64,000 nt of DNA, taken from assembly GCA_014885115.2 (NCBI GenBank), contig WKLE02002440.1, forward strand, positions 31,620-95,619, in the 5' to 3' direction. Origin of the DNA: Asterionellopsis glacialis. Lineage: Eukaryota > Bacillariophyta > Plagiogrammaphyceae > Rhaphoneidales > Asterionellopsidaceae. Made by a program: the position numbers and the translations under genes. Of this stretch, positions 1 to 11,173 are shown piece by piece. Every line of letters begins with the position of its first letter. Position 1 is the stretch's first letter. The notes below the pieces were generated by a model. That model made no database searches. It was given only the letters and a program-made list of their open reading frames with translations, and was not told the origin of the DNA.

Positions 1-322
1 GGCTTTTATTGTCGTCGTCGTCGTCGTCGTCGCATAAATCTTCCTGTGGATAGTCAATATTTCTTTTTCCTTGGCTTTTCTTGCCTGATGCTACGGCTTC
101 GTTGGCATTACACATACAGTCTTGAAATGGACAGCACAGTTCCATTACAACAGGGTTTCTCGGTACAGATACCTTAGGTTTCTCTTTTCTTTTATTAAAA
201 TTCATCATCAACATGTTGAAATCGAGGAGTTCTCCTGTCTCACTCGGACTTAGCATGACTTCATCCGGATTAGATACCGCATTAGGCTTTGAAGATTGGT
301 CGTTTGCTTTCATCGAGTGCAT
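1..322 (-). CDS. Partial unknown protein with poly-Asp tract, runs off the left edge
   Basis: Read on the minus strand from the ATG at 322, 107 codons stay open to the window edge, with the 3' end missing. The first ATG follows an upstream in-frame stop and is followed by a second ATG at 313. The peptide is hydrophilic, with a Met-rich stretch (FNMLMMNF), a small Cys cluster (CCPFQDCMC) and a run of eight Asp encoded by a GAC repeat (seen as GTC repeats at about 11-32). There is no signal peptide or membrane segment. I do not recognise the family. The long open frame and non-random composition argue for a real gene; the missing end and lack of a known domain keep confidence moderate. An upstream exon is possible. 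Confidence 0.45.
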   Translation of the reverse strand, partial: MHSMKANDQSSKPNAVSNPDEVMLSPSETGELLDFNMLMMNFNKRKEKPKVSVPRNPVVMELCCPFQDCMCNANEAVASGKKSQGKRNIDYPQEDLCDDDDDDDNKS

Positions 323-3206
323 GTTAAGAATATTATACAGTTCTTCGATGTTCAATGTAGTACGAGGGAGTAGAAGTAATAATTAATCTCGTTGCACTTG
401 TGGTTCTCTGTCATGAAACACTATTTCTTTTCGCAACTCGATAGTGTCTAAATGTGTATTTGAGGTGTGCCTTTCGTTTCTGGAGTAAAGAAATCGCGTC
501 TATTCGAAGGTACCTCGAACTACTTTTTATATTATTGTGCGTACCAGGTACCTGGTACTTTTACCTGAACTACCTGGTACGTACCAAGTACCAGGTAGTC
601 ATACCGCTCGTAAAACAGGTCCTACCGGTACCTGGTAGTCTCTAGAGAAAGACCTGCTGTCGGACCACCTGGTGATGCCAGGACTTGGTTCTAGTACCTA
701 CGTGGCAATGCAGAATGTACAGAAATGGGATCGAGACGCTAGTACCTGTTAGTATCGCCAACCGTACTTTCTAGTCTATCCAGTACAGGTGCCTGTAAAA
801 TGTACAAAATATATAGTATGCCTCAAGCCGAAGAATGGAACATCGGGGATTTTGTAACCGCTCATGTTGATTTCTACGAAAAGTATGTACGAGCCTGAAA
901 AAATCGTCGGAGTTCCTGATAGACAATCCGTTTGGTTATGACTAGTAGATTCTATGGAAAATAAAAATGTACTTAAGTTTGTCCTGACAAATAAGGGGTG
1001 TACTCATACCTACAGGAAATCGGCTCCCTCTACAGAACTTCCCCACAAAGTCAAACTGGAGCTGATAATATTAAAAGGTGCCTAGTAATGATTATATATA
1101 GTATATGCATAGGAGACGGTATTCATTGTATATCATATATAGGTTGAATCTGTGATTACTGGTACTTACGTGAATCAATATTATGTGGTAACTTGAAGAA
1201 ACAGTCAGTAAGAATAATATTGTACTGTCCAAGAGCTCCTGTCCAAGTTACAAGTGCGTTGCTAGAACAGCATTCCGAAATTGCACAAAAAAACGATATG
1301 AACATTAGAGTAACGATGACCACTCGATCCTTTTTCTGGAAATAAGGCGGTCTTTTAGTTTTCCACTATAAGACGTTAAATAGAAATCCACGACTACAAT
1401 TCCGGATTACATATGACCTCGCATTGTATGTTTTGGTACAAATTAGGTCATTATCAATTTTGAGTAAAAAGAACCATGAAAGGCATGACTTTCTAATCGT
1501 GATCTAAAAACTCTATTTCTTGATTTTCCTTAAAAGAAGTCGAATGAATGACAGTAGGGGTGTAATTTAAAAAGAGATGGATATTATCTTACGGACATGA
1601 GAGGTATTTAATGCATCGTTGACAAGTTCAGTTTGAGCATAGTGCACTCAATCTACCTGCCTGCATCGATGACGATCAAGATCAATTAAATTTTAGATAA
1701 TTTGTTAGAAACAAACAGAATAAAATATCGTTGTATGATTGCAAAAGTAGCAAGTTTGAAAGTAAGCGACAAAATTCGTATTCGCTCCTGATGAAAACAA
1801 ATCTTTCATCTTTTTTCCCCGTTTCCGAAGCCACTTTCCGCTCTAAATTAAATTTTAAAATGATATGGATATTTCATACAGAATCTCTAGGACCTGCCTG
1901 GCATCTATTTCACTGTTCCTCCATGTACCAGGTATGCTGTCAAGGAAGAGCTTCAATCAAGAAGTGCGGTACTGATAGAACCTGGATCTAGTCCTGCTAC
2001 AGGGGTAGAATTTTCAGAATCGCGGTCGCGTCGACGATGCGCACCACGACATCCGAATGATGAATGGATGTGATTCAGCATGTGTATCGCCCATTTTCTT
2101 AAACGATTTTAGTGTTTTTTATATTACCTTCAATTGGGAAGCGGCTGCTACTGGTACGTTGAAGTGCAGGTAATTGTACAGTGTATTTTTACGTGGCATG
2201 GCGGACATGAGTCGGAATATGAGTAGTCAGCATCAGGTGGAGCTTTTTTTTTTTAACAGAGAAGATTAAATTTAAAGAAAATTCTTTGGTATCAACTCAA
2301 TTTTCTCTTTCCAGTTCCGATTTTTTATAAATAAGTTTTAGGAAGTCAATAGCTTCTTGGAGAGGCTACGGTGAGAGTTGGACTAGTTTACTAAAGAAGA
2401 TGCTGCACCGTTATTGGCTATCGTTTCTCATAGCCTATCATGACCTTATTCAAGCCGGAATATGACGTTACTTTTTGTAATATTTACAACCTGGTACGGA
2501 CTATGGACAATGAAGACATTTTAAAATATATATATTGATGTAAGAAAACATTCGTACTTCTCTAGTTTCCTACTTTTGTCTGTACCAGGGTTAAATAGGA
2601 TTCGTCAACAAATCATCGATTTTTCTAATATAAAAAAAACAGACATGAAATCTAAAAATTACATGGTCATTTGTACGTGAAGGATCAGTATAAGGATCGC
2701 TAGATATCGAAGATCCTATGGCGTAGAGACACTGGTCCGTTATATTCTCAGTTCTGTGTTCAACCTGATGCACAGGTAGAAAAAACTTGTACTACGTAGG
2801 ACTAAGAGGTATTATTTGATATCACTTTAAGAGTACATGCAGAGGCTAAAGGCCGCTCAAGAACGAATTGTACTTATTAGTTTTCACTATTGGAACTTGA
2901 GTTTTTTTGGTACACTGGAATGTTCCCGTAGTTTTCTACTTTCCCGCCTGTGTATCCAATTCAATTAGTGCACTCCAGAGAGCGCAGAGTCCACATCATC
3001 TTTCCGTACATTTTAGACGTTAGTCCTACGCGACCGACTGGTCGAATGCCCATCTGAAAGCATCATCAAAGGCTCAAACAATCAACTCATCTCAGTGGGT
3101 TGCAGGTCTTACTCCAGAGGTCCTCTAGTAGAGACGACACTCGTACAACGGAAGCTCGACAGGACGAGGCAATTGTGACGGCTTGTTTTAGGGGCGACAA
3201 CTTGAG
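323..3206. other. Intergenic region with GGTACC-type words, no gene seen
   Basis: About 2.9 kb with no convincing open frame. It contains a cluster of GTACCAGG/CCTGGTAC words at about 540-615, a TCTCTAGAGA palindrome near 640, and AT-rich stretches. Nothing resembling an RNA gene was found. Confidence 0.6.
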
Positions 3207-5555
3207 ATGACAATGGAAACTGACGATGATGAAATCGTGTATGAAGTAGATGAGGTAGAAGGTGACGACATGCCTGTCGCAGAGATTTCTCCTTCTTCAT
3301 CCATGATATTTCCCGCAGTTCTACAATCTACACCGACTCTGGCTGCGATGGCTCTTGCCATCACCTCTGAGACCTGGAATGATCTAGGGGAATCCAAAGA
3401 TAAAGCTGTTGCTCCAACAAGTGATCTGAATGTTATTATTGAACGAACTGCTTCGCTCTTGTTGGTGAGGACAGTGGCACTTGCGGAGCAACGAAAGGCT
3501 CTGGCAAACGAATCCAATTTGCCTTACTCTGACCTATCTACAACCACTATTTGCAAAACGGCTCTAAGGAAGAAAAAAGCTTGGCCTAAACCAATCACAA
3601 CGATTTTGATTTCACAACTTCGCAAATTGGTGCGTCGTATGTGCGAACAATATCGGCCAAATGTGTACTATCACAATGTAGAGCACTGCTATCATGTCGT
3701 AATCAGTGCAAACAAACTATTGGATTTAATGCTTTATACCAACGAACCTGCAACTTCTGATAATAACTCCCAAAAAAGACCGGGTTTAGCGAAAAAAATA
3801 GAAAAAACCCGAAAGACATTTGGACTTAAGAATGATACATTGTCTCACCTAGCCCTTCTTTTCTCAGCACTAGCTCACGACGTTGAACATAAGGGTATTT
3901 CAAATCAGCAACTCGTCAATGAATCTGACGATTTGGCTATTTTATACAACGACCAGAGTGTCGCAGAGCAGAGATCGTTAGCTGTTGCATTTTCTGAGTT
4001 GATGAAAGAAGAATACAAAGTCTTGCGGGGAGTGTGGTTTGAAAATCAGGAGGAATACAAACGGTTCCGAAAAACTGTTATCAATTTAGTTCTTACAACT
4101 GATCTTGCTTCGCCAGAACGGACACAAATCGTAAAATCAAAATGGAAGGAAGCATTCGGAGAAGCTGCAGAGCGAAAAGAAGAAAAACAGAAGATGATGA
4201 TGTCGCGTAGATCGATGTTTGCTGCCATGAGACCCTCAAAAAATTCTGGCACTTCATCGCTTCCACCGAACTGGCGTGGACCGCAAAAGCCTCAAGAATC
4301 CGTAGCGTCGCGCAATGCTCGGGATCACAACGGAAGCAGCATAGAACCACAAAGCAGCATAAGTACAACGTCATTGATGACAAACCATACCCGGGCAAGT
4401 ACTGGGTCTATGATGACACAATTTAGTGATCTCACAGATGGAACCCACCCTCACGCTCATGCTACCATCTACGGTCCAATTGGTCGGCCTTTAGCAGAGG
4501 GGATTTTAGCTGATATTGAAGATGAAGGTGAGTCGGAAAGCCCCTCAGTGTCTTCAGAAGACCCAGATGACGAAATTGACTTTAATAAGTTGGCCCTGAG
4601 GAATGGTATTGGAAAAACTGATTCTATCACTCAAATTAGTACTGAGGCACAAGCCTCTCAGTTCAGCCAAGAAACTGTGGATAGACGGAGCAGCTTTCAA
4701 GGTTTTCCGATGCGATCTCCCAAAGGAGTAGACAAAGCTTTTAAAGGTCAAAAACCTGGACTAAAAGAAAAAGGACCATTGGTGGATATGGATGAACTGC
4801 TGCATCAGAGTTGGTCGCACCCTTCCAGGTCTGACCATAGCATGCGGGGCGATGCGCAATCGACTTCTGGGGTCAGCTGTAGTCCAGGAGTTCATCAGAA
4901 GCTTCGTAACTCTGTACATGGTTTCTTGTCGACATCCAATATTTCGAGTAGAAGAGTACGTCTAGGAATCCAGCGTTCCATGGATTTCACTGGACAGCAA
5001 ATCGAACCATACAGTTCTTCACGGTCATTATCGTCTAGAGTAGCCTTTTCTGGAAGTGTATCGGATCCAAGTCAGCGAGATATTATCCATACCCGTTCTC
5101 CAAATGCAGCGGAGGGCGAAGAGGACATTGAATGGGATCCCGATGAACCCGATGAACTAAAAGCTATCGTCGTTCTGGAACAATTCATCAAAGCTGCCGA
5201 TGTATCTCCTCACTTTCAGGGGTGGGGACATATGGCGAAATGGTCAACGAGACTTTTTTTCGAGCTAAAGGCTTCTTTTCATGCTGGGCGAGGTATGGAC
5301 CCAGAAAAGGGTTGGTTTGAAGGCCAAATATCGTTCTTAGAAAACTACTCGTTGCCACTGGGAAAGCAGTTACAGGAGACTGGGGTATTTGGGGAGGAAG
5401 GGGGGGCTATCTTTGTTCGAACACTACTAAACAATAGAGATAGGTGGCTTGCCGATGGGCTTCCATTGACTACCTCCATCATTCAAGAATGGAATGAAAT
5501 TTCGAAGCAAGCTAAGTCGAATGGCGTCGATTCGAAAAAAATAAATGAAAAGTAA
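3207..5555 (+). CDS. 3',5'-cyclic nucleotide phosphodiesterase (class I PDE) with a long internal insertion
   Basis: Single exon, 782 aa, starting at ATG 3207. The catalytic HD-type core begins near residue 120. The PDE signature YYHNVEHCYHVV gives His156 and His160, and LAHDVEHKG gives His224-Asp225 and His228, the usual metal ligands. The following TTDLASPER matches the family's TDxS helix. The C-terminal block (about 645-760) has the conserved Asp in KAADVSP and a W-x-F-F-E helix. Between them (about 335-640) lies some 300 residues of Ser-rich, acidic, low-complexity sequence absent from typical PDEs. The family hydrolyses cAMP and/or cGMP; specificity cannot be read here. There is no membrane segment, so it is probably soluble. 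N-terminal residues 1-110 carry no domain I can name. Confidence 0.88.
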   Translation: MTMETDDDEIVYEVDEVEGDDMPVAEISPSSSMIFPAVLQSTPTLAAMALAITSETWNDLGESKDKAVAPTSDLNVIIERTASLLLVRTVALAEQRKALANESNLPYSDLSTTTICKTALRKKKAWPKPITTILISQLRKLVRRMCEQYRPNVYYHNVEHCYHVVISANKLLDLMLYTNEPATSDNNSQKRPGLAKKIEKTRKTFGLKNDTLSHLALLFSALAHDVEHKGISNQQLVNESDDLAILYNDQSVAEQRSLAVAFSELMKEEYKVLRGVWFENQEEYKRFRKTVINLVLTTDLASPERTQIVKSKWKEAFGEAAERKEEKQKMMMSRRSMFAAMRPSKNSGTSSLPPNWRGPQKPQESVASRNARDHNGSSIEPQSSISTTSLMTNHTRASTGSMMTQFSDLTDGTHPHAHATIYGPIGRPLAEGILADIEDEGESESPSVSSEDPDDEIDFNKLALRNGIGKTDSITQISTEAQASQFSQETVDRRSSFQGFPMRSPKGVDKAFKGQKPGLKEKGPLVDMDELLHQSWSHPSRSDHSMRGDAQSTSGVSCSPGVHQKLRNSVHGFLSTSNISSRRVRLGIQRSMDFTGQQIEPYSSSRSLSSRVAFSGSVSDPSQRDIIHTRSPNAAEGEEDIEWDPDEPDELKAIVVLEQFIKAADVSPHFQGWGHMAKWSTRLFFELKASFHAGRGMDPEKGWFEGQISFLENYSLPLGKQLQETGVFGEEGGAIFVRTLLNNRDRWLADGLPLTTSIIQEWNEISKQAKSNGVDSKKINEK

Positions 5556-6561
5556 ATTATTGGTTAAAGCTACATCAGTGTACATTATGCTTTGCCTTTG
5601 CCGGTTTAGTTCTTTAGTACAGTCAATTCCTTTGTATATCATGACATTTTCTACATACAACCCTTGATTCGAGACTTCTCTCGTTCGTTCTCTCCCTCTC
5701 TTTCGCGCCTCCCTTCTAGAGAGAAAGAGATTAACGCCAAGATCCTTCTCTTTCCGGAGATTCTTGGCGTTAATGTTTCCGATGATGATCGAAGAAACGA
5801 ACAATCGCATATCTTTCTTTTCACCTAATCCCGGCAGAGAAAAAGCAGATGGGCAAAAGATCAAAATGAAAGCAAGATTCGGCGGGGGATTGGCGAGGGC
5901 AATATTTCAGGTTGCAGATTCATTTTGATTCTTGTGCACACAAGATTCGTTTCGGTTTAAATTCGGCGGGAGTTTCCTTGCCGGCTTTTATTTGTATCAT
6001 TAAAACCAAAATATGTATTTGGACTTTGGCGAAGGCCTGTATTTCTTTCATTGAGTATTGCAATATCGTTGAACCGTTGTTTCGATACGTTACCTGGTAA
6101 ACTTTACGAATATAAAAAATGTGAATAGGCAGATTCATATACTTTCTTCGTAGCTGTGATTATTGATTTTACAAATATTGTCTCATCTGAAAAATAATTC
6201 GGGACGAAGATTCTCCACCTGTACTGCATTATCTATCGTACAGGTATTTGTACATTCAAAAGATATTGGCAGCTCTCTTCCGAATATCTTTACAGTGTAA
6301 TTTAACATAATTAGTAGACACCCTGAAGGCCAATCTTCTTCAATTATAGTCATACCAACCGAATGGTATGTTCTACCTATGTAGGAACTCGTACTGTAAT
6401 CTAGGTACCTGGTGGCACTCATTAATAAACACAACATCAAAAAGATACTCAGGTAGGATTTTTTCTCTCTAGAGGTCGACACCACAAGGATTTCAAAGAA
6501 AGGTTTGAATCTCTGAAGTTCTCATTTTTTTACCACAAACAATCTGGAAAGCATTAGTCTC
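5556..6561. other. Intergenic region between the PDE and lectin-like genes
   Basis: Holds the 13-bp inverted repeat at 5730-5774, a CT-rich tract at about 5675-5715, and one GGTACCTGG word near 6403. No gene is supported; the short frames here begin with non-ATG codons. Confidence 0.6.
5730..5774. repeat. Perfect 13-bp inverted repeat (hairpin)
   Basis: ATTAACGCCAAGA at 5730-5742 is exactly mirrored by TCTTGGCGTTAAT at 5762-5774, with a 19-nt spacer. It lies about 175 nt after the PDE stop, so it may be in that gene's 3' UTR. It could fold in RNA or be the remnant of a mobile element. Confidence 0.6.
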
Positions 6562-9514
6562 ATGACGCGTTTCACCTCTCTCGCTCTCGTTGCGGTGTTC
6601 TTTGCCACACCTGCACATGCATTGCTCCGTGCATCCGCAAGTAAGGATGAAACCCAGGAAAGGGAGTTAACGAGTTCCCAAGTTTGCAATGGACACATTG
6701 GACCCTTCGACGATATGACTCGCCAGGTACGTTTGATATTTGTTTGCATGATTTGACGTCTCGTGGTTGTTTCCGTGATATACACACTGATGTTATCTGT
6801 TGATAAATACTCGTTGTTACTTTAGATGTTCTACAACGCCAAGGGTATGGGGGTCCTTGATGCACTTGATGTACTTGAGGAAGACCAACTCAAGATCGGA
6901 TCCGTAACTGCATTGATCCCTGAAGCGAATGATGCTTCTGTTTCTGGCTCTGTTGCTGACGGTCAGAGTGGTGATACTGATTTTCCTCACGGAAATATCA
7001 AGCCTATTGCTACTGTTGGAGAGATGTCTGTCTGTAACGGCAGTGAGGGTGAAATGGTCGTCGGTGTTCCCGATGGTCTTGGAGCCTACCTCTCCAGTGA
7101 CGATCTCGTTCGTGTTGTTGTCCAGAGTGAGTCGTATGGCCCGTTGAGATACGAATCCTATCCATTCCCTGTTAACGAGGGAACAGCCACGTTTACCGGA
7201 AGTCACGTTCAATATGTTGACTATGACCGTGATGCCCTTGCTTCATTTATGGACTCAGGATCTCCAGCCTCTGATATGGTCAAAGGATTTGGAGAAATCA
7301 TTACCAAGGCATACAATCTCAAGGGTGAGGAGATTGGACCTCGCAACAGGGACGGTCCTACTACTGAGGGTGCTCATTATTCCAACACTGATGCCGAAGG
7401 TAACTACGTCGTTGTGGCGGAGCCCTCCCGAGCTGATTGGTTGTTGCAATCTCTTTGCGCAGCCCATCTTGAAGAAAAGCATCAGTGGGGACATGGAAAG
7501 GGTTTCGAAGACGATGTTTTCATCACCAACGAAGAATGGATGACCTACGCAGATGATGCCGAAAAGTTCGTCGGTCTTTCCGCCCATGCAGTGGATCTCA
7601 AGGAAGGAGTCATGTATGCCATGGGATCTGTTACAAACTCTGGTTTTGAAAAGATTGTTGAAATGAACCCACAGCATGAGGATTACGTTATCCTTTCGCC
7701 TTCTGGTGCGTATTGTCTGTGCCCTAAATTTAAATTTTCACATTCTACGTGTATAGGAATTGAATCTAATCAATCTTCAAATTGTTTTTGCTTTACTGCA
7801 CGTCCATATAGGATATGGTGGTGCCTTCTCAACGGACGGCAAGGATGCTACTGTTGCTCGCAGAGAAGCATTGGGCGCTCGTCAAGATGGAAAGCCGTGG
7901 GTATGGCCTCAGAACATCCTTCCTGGTCGTATCTATATTGGAGTCAAAGGAAAGATGGAAGATGGTATGTTCCCAATCGAATGAGGACAAATGCTTGATA
8001 TTTTGTATGGTTGTATCGGTCTCACAACAAAGTTCCTTGGTCTCGTTTCTTTTATCATTATAGGTTCCAATGCTCCACATGATGATTTCTTAGCTCGCAA
8101 CGGTCTCCGTTATGGTCAAATGTATGGTTTCGCCATCGATATGAGTGAGAACGGTCCCACCGGAGGTATGGACCGTGACCCATTCCACCAAGACGAGACC
8201 AAGGCCAAGAACGGTGCTCATGTTCAAGGAAAGTGGATGAAGATTGACTGGATGTGGGATGGAACAGTTCAAAACTTCGAACATGATGGTACCTGGCTTT
8301 TCCAAGATAAGCCCGTCGGTGCCACAGGTAACTACGCTGACTATGCCTTCTGGAATGGTAAGGGTAATGACGCTTCTGGAAAGAAAATGGAGCACAACTC
8401 CCCTGACCCTCGCAATGGCAAGACTGGTTTCATTCAAGGATCTACTGCTGGATACTTTGGTCATTACTACGTTCAAGACATTGCCCATCATCTTGGCAAA
8501 GCAAACGGTGGTTTCCCCGATATGCTTGATGGTGATTACTATGTCTACCAAGGAGCTATTGCAATCAATGATCAAATTGAACTTGGTGGCAAGGGCAAGT
8601 ACGCCGACGGAAAGGATGCCTCTCACAACTATTCCAACGGCAAGACTGAACGTGCTCGTTTCGAAGACATTGATGGTCTTGAAGTTATCCATGCTGCCGG
8701 TGATAACCTCCACGTTATTATCCAAGAAGATAGTGGCAACAACTACGGCGAACGTATGTTCTTGAGTAGTGCTCTTGAACATAACATGGACAACAAGGAA
8801 CTCACCTACTACTTCATGGCCATGAGTGGTGGTAGCGACAACACTCGTATGAAGAATGCTGTTGGTATTCCCCGTGGTACCAGCTATGGAGCTGGTTCTC
8901 ACGAATTTTCCGGCATCTTTGACCTTTCCGGTCTCCTTCGTAAGGATGGGCACATGAACAAGTATGCTGTCTCTGTCAATGATACTGGTTTCAGCAAGAG
9001 GCACAGTGATTCCATGGTTGCTGCCGAAGACAAGTACATCCTCCTCGGTCTCCAAAGTGGTAACATGAGATATGGTGTCATTGGTGCCTTCGGTTCTGAC
9101 CGTGGTGGACAATGGCTTGTTTACCAGCCTTGCTTGAGCAGCAGCTGCAACGGTTCCCAACCTCCCATGTTGCTTCTTAGTGATAAGGAAACCATTACAT
9201 CAGGTGAAAAGATCACATTCCCCAATGGCAAATACATTTACCAACATCCTTCTGGTCCAGTTGAGATTGGATACGGTGATAAAGTCCTTTGGATGAGTGA
9301 TCCTGAACACAATAATGTCCACAGTGCTTCTACCAAGTTACAAGGAGATGCCAACCTTCTCACCCGCAATCAAGATGGCAAGCGTATTTGGAAGAGTGAT
9401 GCTACTTCTACTCCTGATGATGATTATTTCCTCGGAATTACTACTGATCATAAGATTAAGATCTGGGAAGGAACTCCTGAAAACCCGGGTGCCATCATTT
9501 GGGAAGCCAACTAA
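6562..9514 (+). CDS. Secreted multidomain protein with C-terminal bulb-lectin-like domain
   Basis: Four exons by GT-AG reading: 6562-6726, 6826-7705, 7812-7964, 8064-9514, giving 882 aa. Introns are 99, 106 and 99 nt with consensus donors (GTACGT, GTGCGT, GTATGT), and the phases join cleanly. Residues 1-20 are a signal peptide, with likely cleavage after ATPAHA. The central 750 residues are rich in Gly, Asp and His and look like repeated beta structure; they are distantly reminiscent of PhoX/DUF839-type secreted enzymes, but I cannot assign a catalytic site. From about residue 770 the sequence has the rhythm of a bulb-type (mannose-binding) lectin: LQGDANLLTRNQDGKRIW, then an ending GAIIWEAN. 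The protein is probably extracellular or cell-surface and may bind carbohydrate. The enzymatic role is unassigned. Confidence 0.75.
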
Positions 9515-10054
9515 AGATGCAATTGCGTTGACCTTGCGTTGAGGAAAACACATGGAAAAAGAAACTTTTAAGGATTTGAATCGTCATGATGGAAGATGAA
9601 AACATCATATTTTTGTAAAACAGTGCGAGTAAATTGTAGTAACAGTGATTTTTGAATGTCTTTAAACGATCTTTTTCCACCAAATATACACTATTCGCAT
9701 CACGTACAGAATTTCTTTCGAAACAAAGACATTTCTATCTTTCTTTTTGTGTTCTCTCTTTCGTTTTACGGTCAAACAAATGATTTTCTCGTCTACAATA
9801 TGAACTATCTTCCTCATGATTACATGTGCACCAAGTTGCGGGTATCGTACAGTATACATAAGATCTCGATATGGTATTTTTTTTAAATAATGTATGGATA
9901 GAACATCTCGTCAACATATGGTCGTGCTAGTACAATCAATCACTCATTCTATATGTTTGCATGTATCATGTTCGCTCGTTCATACATTCATTCATTTTCA
10001 TTCTTACACATTATTTGACTATTATATACTACTGTCTTGTCTATATGCTTTGAC
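9515..10054. other. Convergent intergenic region
   Basis: AT-rich 3' flank shared by the lectin-like gene and the minus-strand LYR gene. No further feature is supported. Confidence 0.6.
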
Positions 10055-10363
10055 TTACTTTCCACCAACTCCAGGTGGTTTCGGCATTGGATTTTGTTCC
10101 AAGGTAACACTCCAATTCGGATTATTGGGATCACCACCTTGCATGACAATTTCATCAAATTGTCGTAATTGATCTAATCCCTTGTACGCGACAGCGATTT
10201 TTTTCTTGGTATCCTCTGTAGTTGGATCTAAATTACGATTTTCTTTAAATTCTTCACGAATGGCTTGATAAATTCCCCACCGATTCCTTGATGGATAGGT
10301 AGCCGCCGACCGTAAGAGTCGTCGATATAAGAATACTAACGCTTTCCCTCCTTCCTGTGACAT
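10055..10363 (-). CDS. LYR-motif (LYRM, complex 1 LYR family) protein
   Basis: 102 aa from an ATG at 10363. The N-terminal helix carries the diagnostic FLYRRLLRSA motif, then YPSRNRW and a basic IREEFKENRNL segment, and later an FDEIVMQGG helix. This is the standard three-helix LYRM layout, and the length is typical. LYRM proteins act in mitochondria as assembly factors or subunits (Fe-S cluster transfer, complex I/II/III assembly) and bind acyl carrier protein. Which subfamily this is cannot be decided by eye. The Pro-rich tail (MPKPPGVGGK) is unremarkable. Confidence 0.85.
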   Translation of the reverse strand: MSQEGGKALVFLYRRLLRSAATYPSRNRWGIYQAIREEFKENRNLDPTTEDTKKKIAVAYKGLDQLRQFDEIVMQGGDPNNPNWSVTLEQNPMPKPPGVGGK

Positions 10364-11173
10364 GATTGATTCAGATGGATCGATGGATAGAGTAAACTGT
10401 TAATTTTTTCCAAAATAATAAAGACTACAACTCGTCTTTGATGAATTCTTCTAAAAAATGAATGAGGTTCGACTCTTGACAATAGGATTGATCAGAAGGT
10501 GGACTTGATTCCGCGGCAGCAACACGTTGAGGTGATAATGATCTGCTGTTATCGTGACCGGCGATATCAACAAGAGGTGTGATGAATCATTGAGTAAATC
10601 AAGAGAAACTTCTGACTTTCTTTGTTGGTGAAAAATCAAATACCATGCGCGTTTCTACCTGCAAAACGCGCAAAACACTCCCCTGAGGTACTCCGATTTT
10701 GTAATCGTGGAAGATTTGGAAACGCCGCGTGTCGAGAGTGTCAGCAATCCCCCATTTCCGGGGGTCCCTTCCGAAAAGTGTCTTGTGTAGAATTCAACAG
10801 AGAAAGGTATGAATTCCGTCGGTAGTTTCCGGGTTTTCTTCTAAAACAGCTGTTTTTGATTTCCGCCAGAACAGAACACAGACAAAATCGATTCGTTGTT
10901 TTTCGAGGGGTTGGGGAGATTCGAATTTCTGGAAAAGTATCTCAGGTTTCTACNNNNNNNNNNNNNNNNTTTCTGTACGCAGGTCCTACACATCGGATGT
11001 TGACTCATCGAAGGGGTAGCTGTCTTGAGAACAAGCAATCTTTCTTTCCTGGTCTGTTGCCATCCTGACATGTCCATCGGCACACGACACCAGTGTCCAC
11101 AACGTTCTACAATTTTACTTTCTTCTTTAATAATTGCACTCCGTCCAGTTAGTTTAATCATTATCTGTTAATC
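10364..11173. other. Divergent upstream region of the LYR and ClpS-like genes
   Basis: The region between two divergent start codons; promoters for both should lie here. It contains an assembly gap at 10954-10969. Repeated AAACGCGC words occur near 10650-10675. No open frame is convincing. Confidence 0.5.
10954..10969. other. Assembly gap (16 Ns)
   Basis: Run of undetermined bases; the true gap length is unknown. Confidence 0.99.

Noticed and set aside
6183..6485. 100-aa minus-strand frame
   Set aside because: Begins with GTG, crosses a GGTACC word, and shows no coding pattern.
8090..9160. 356-aa antisense frame opposite the lectin-like gene
   Set aside because: Its composition is what biased codons of the sense gene produce in the complement; no domain, and the sense frame has a signal peptide and matching introns.
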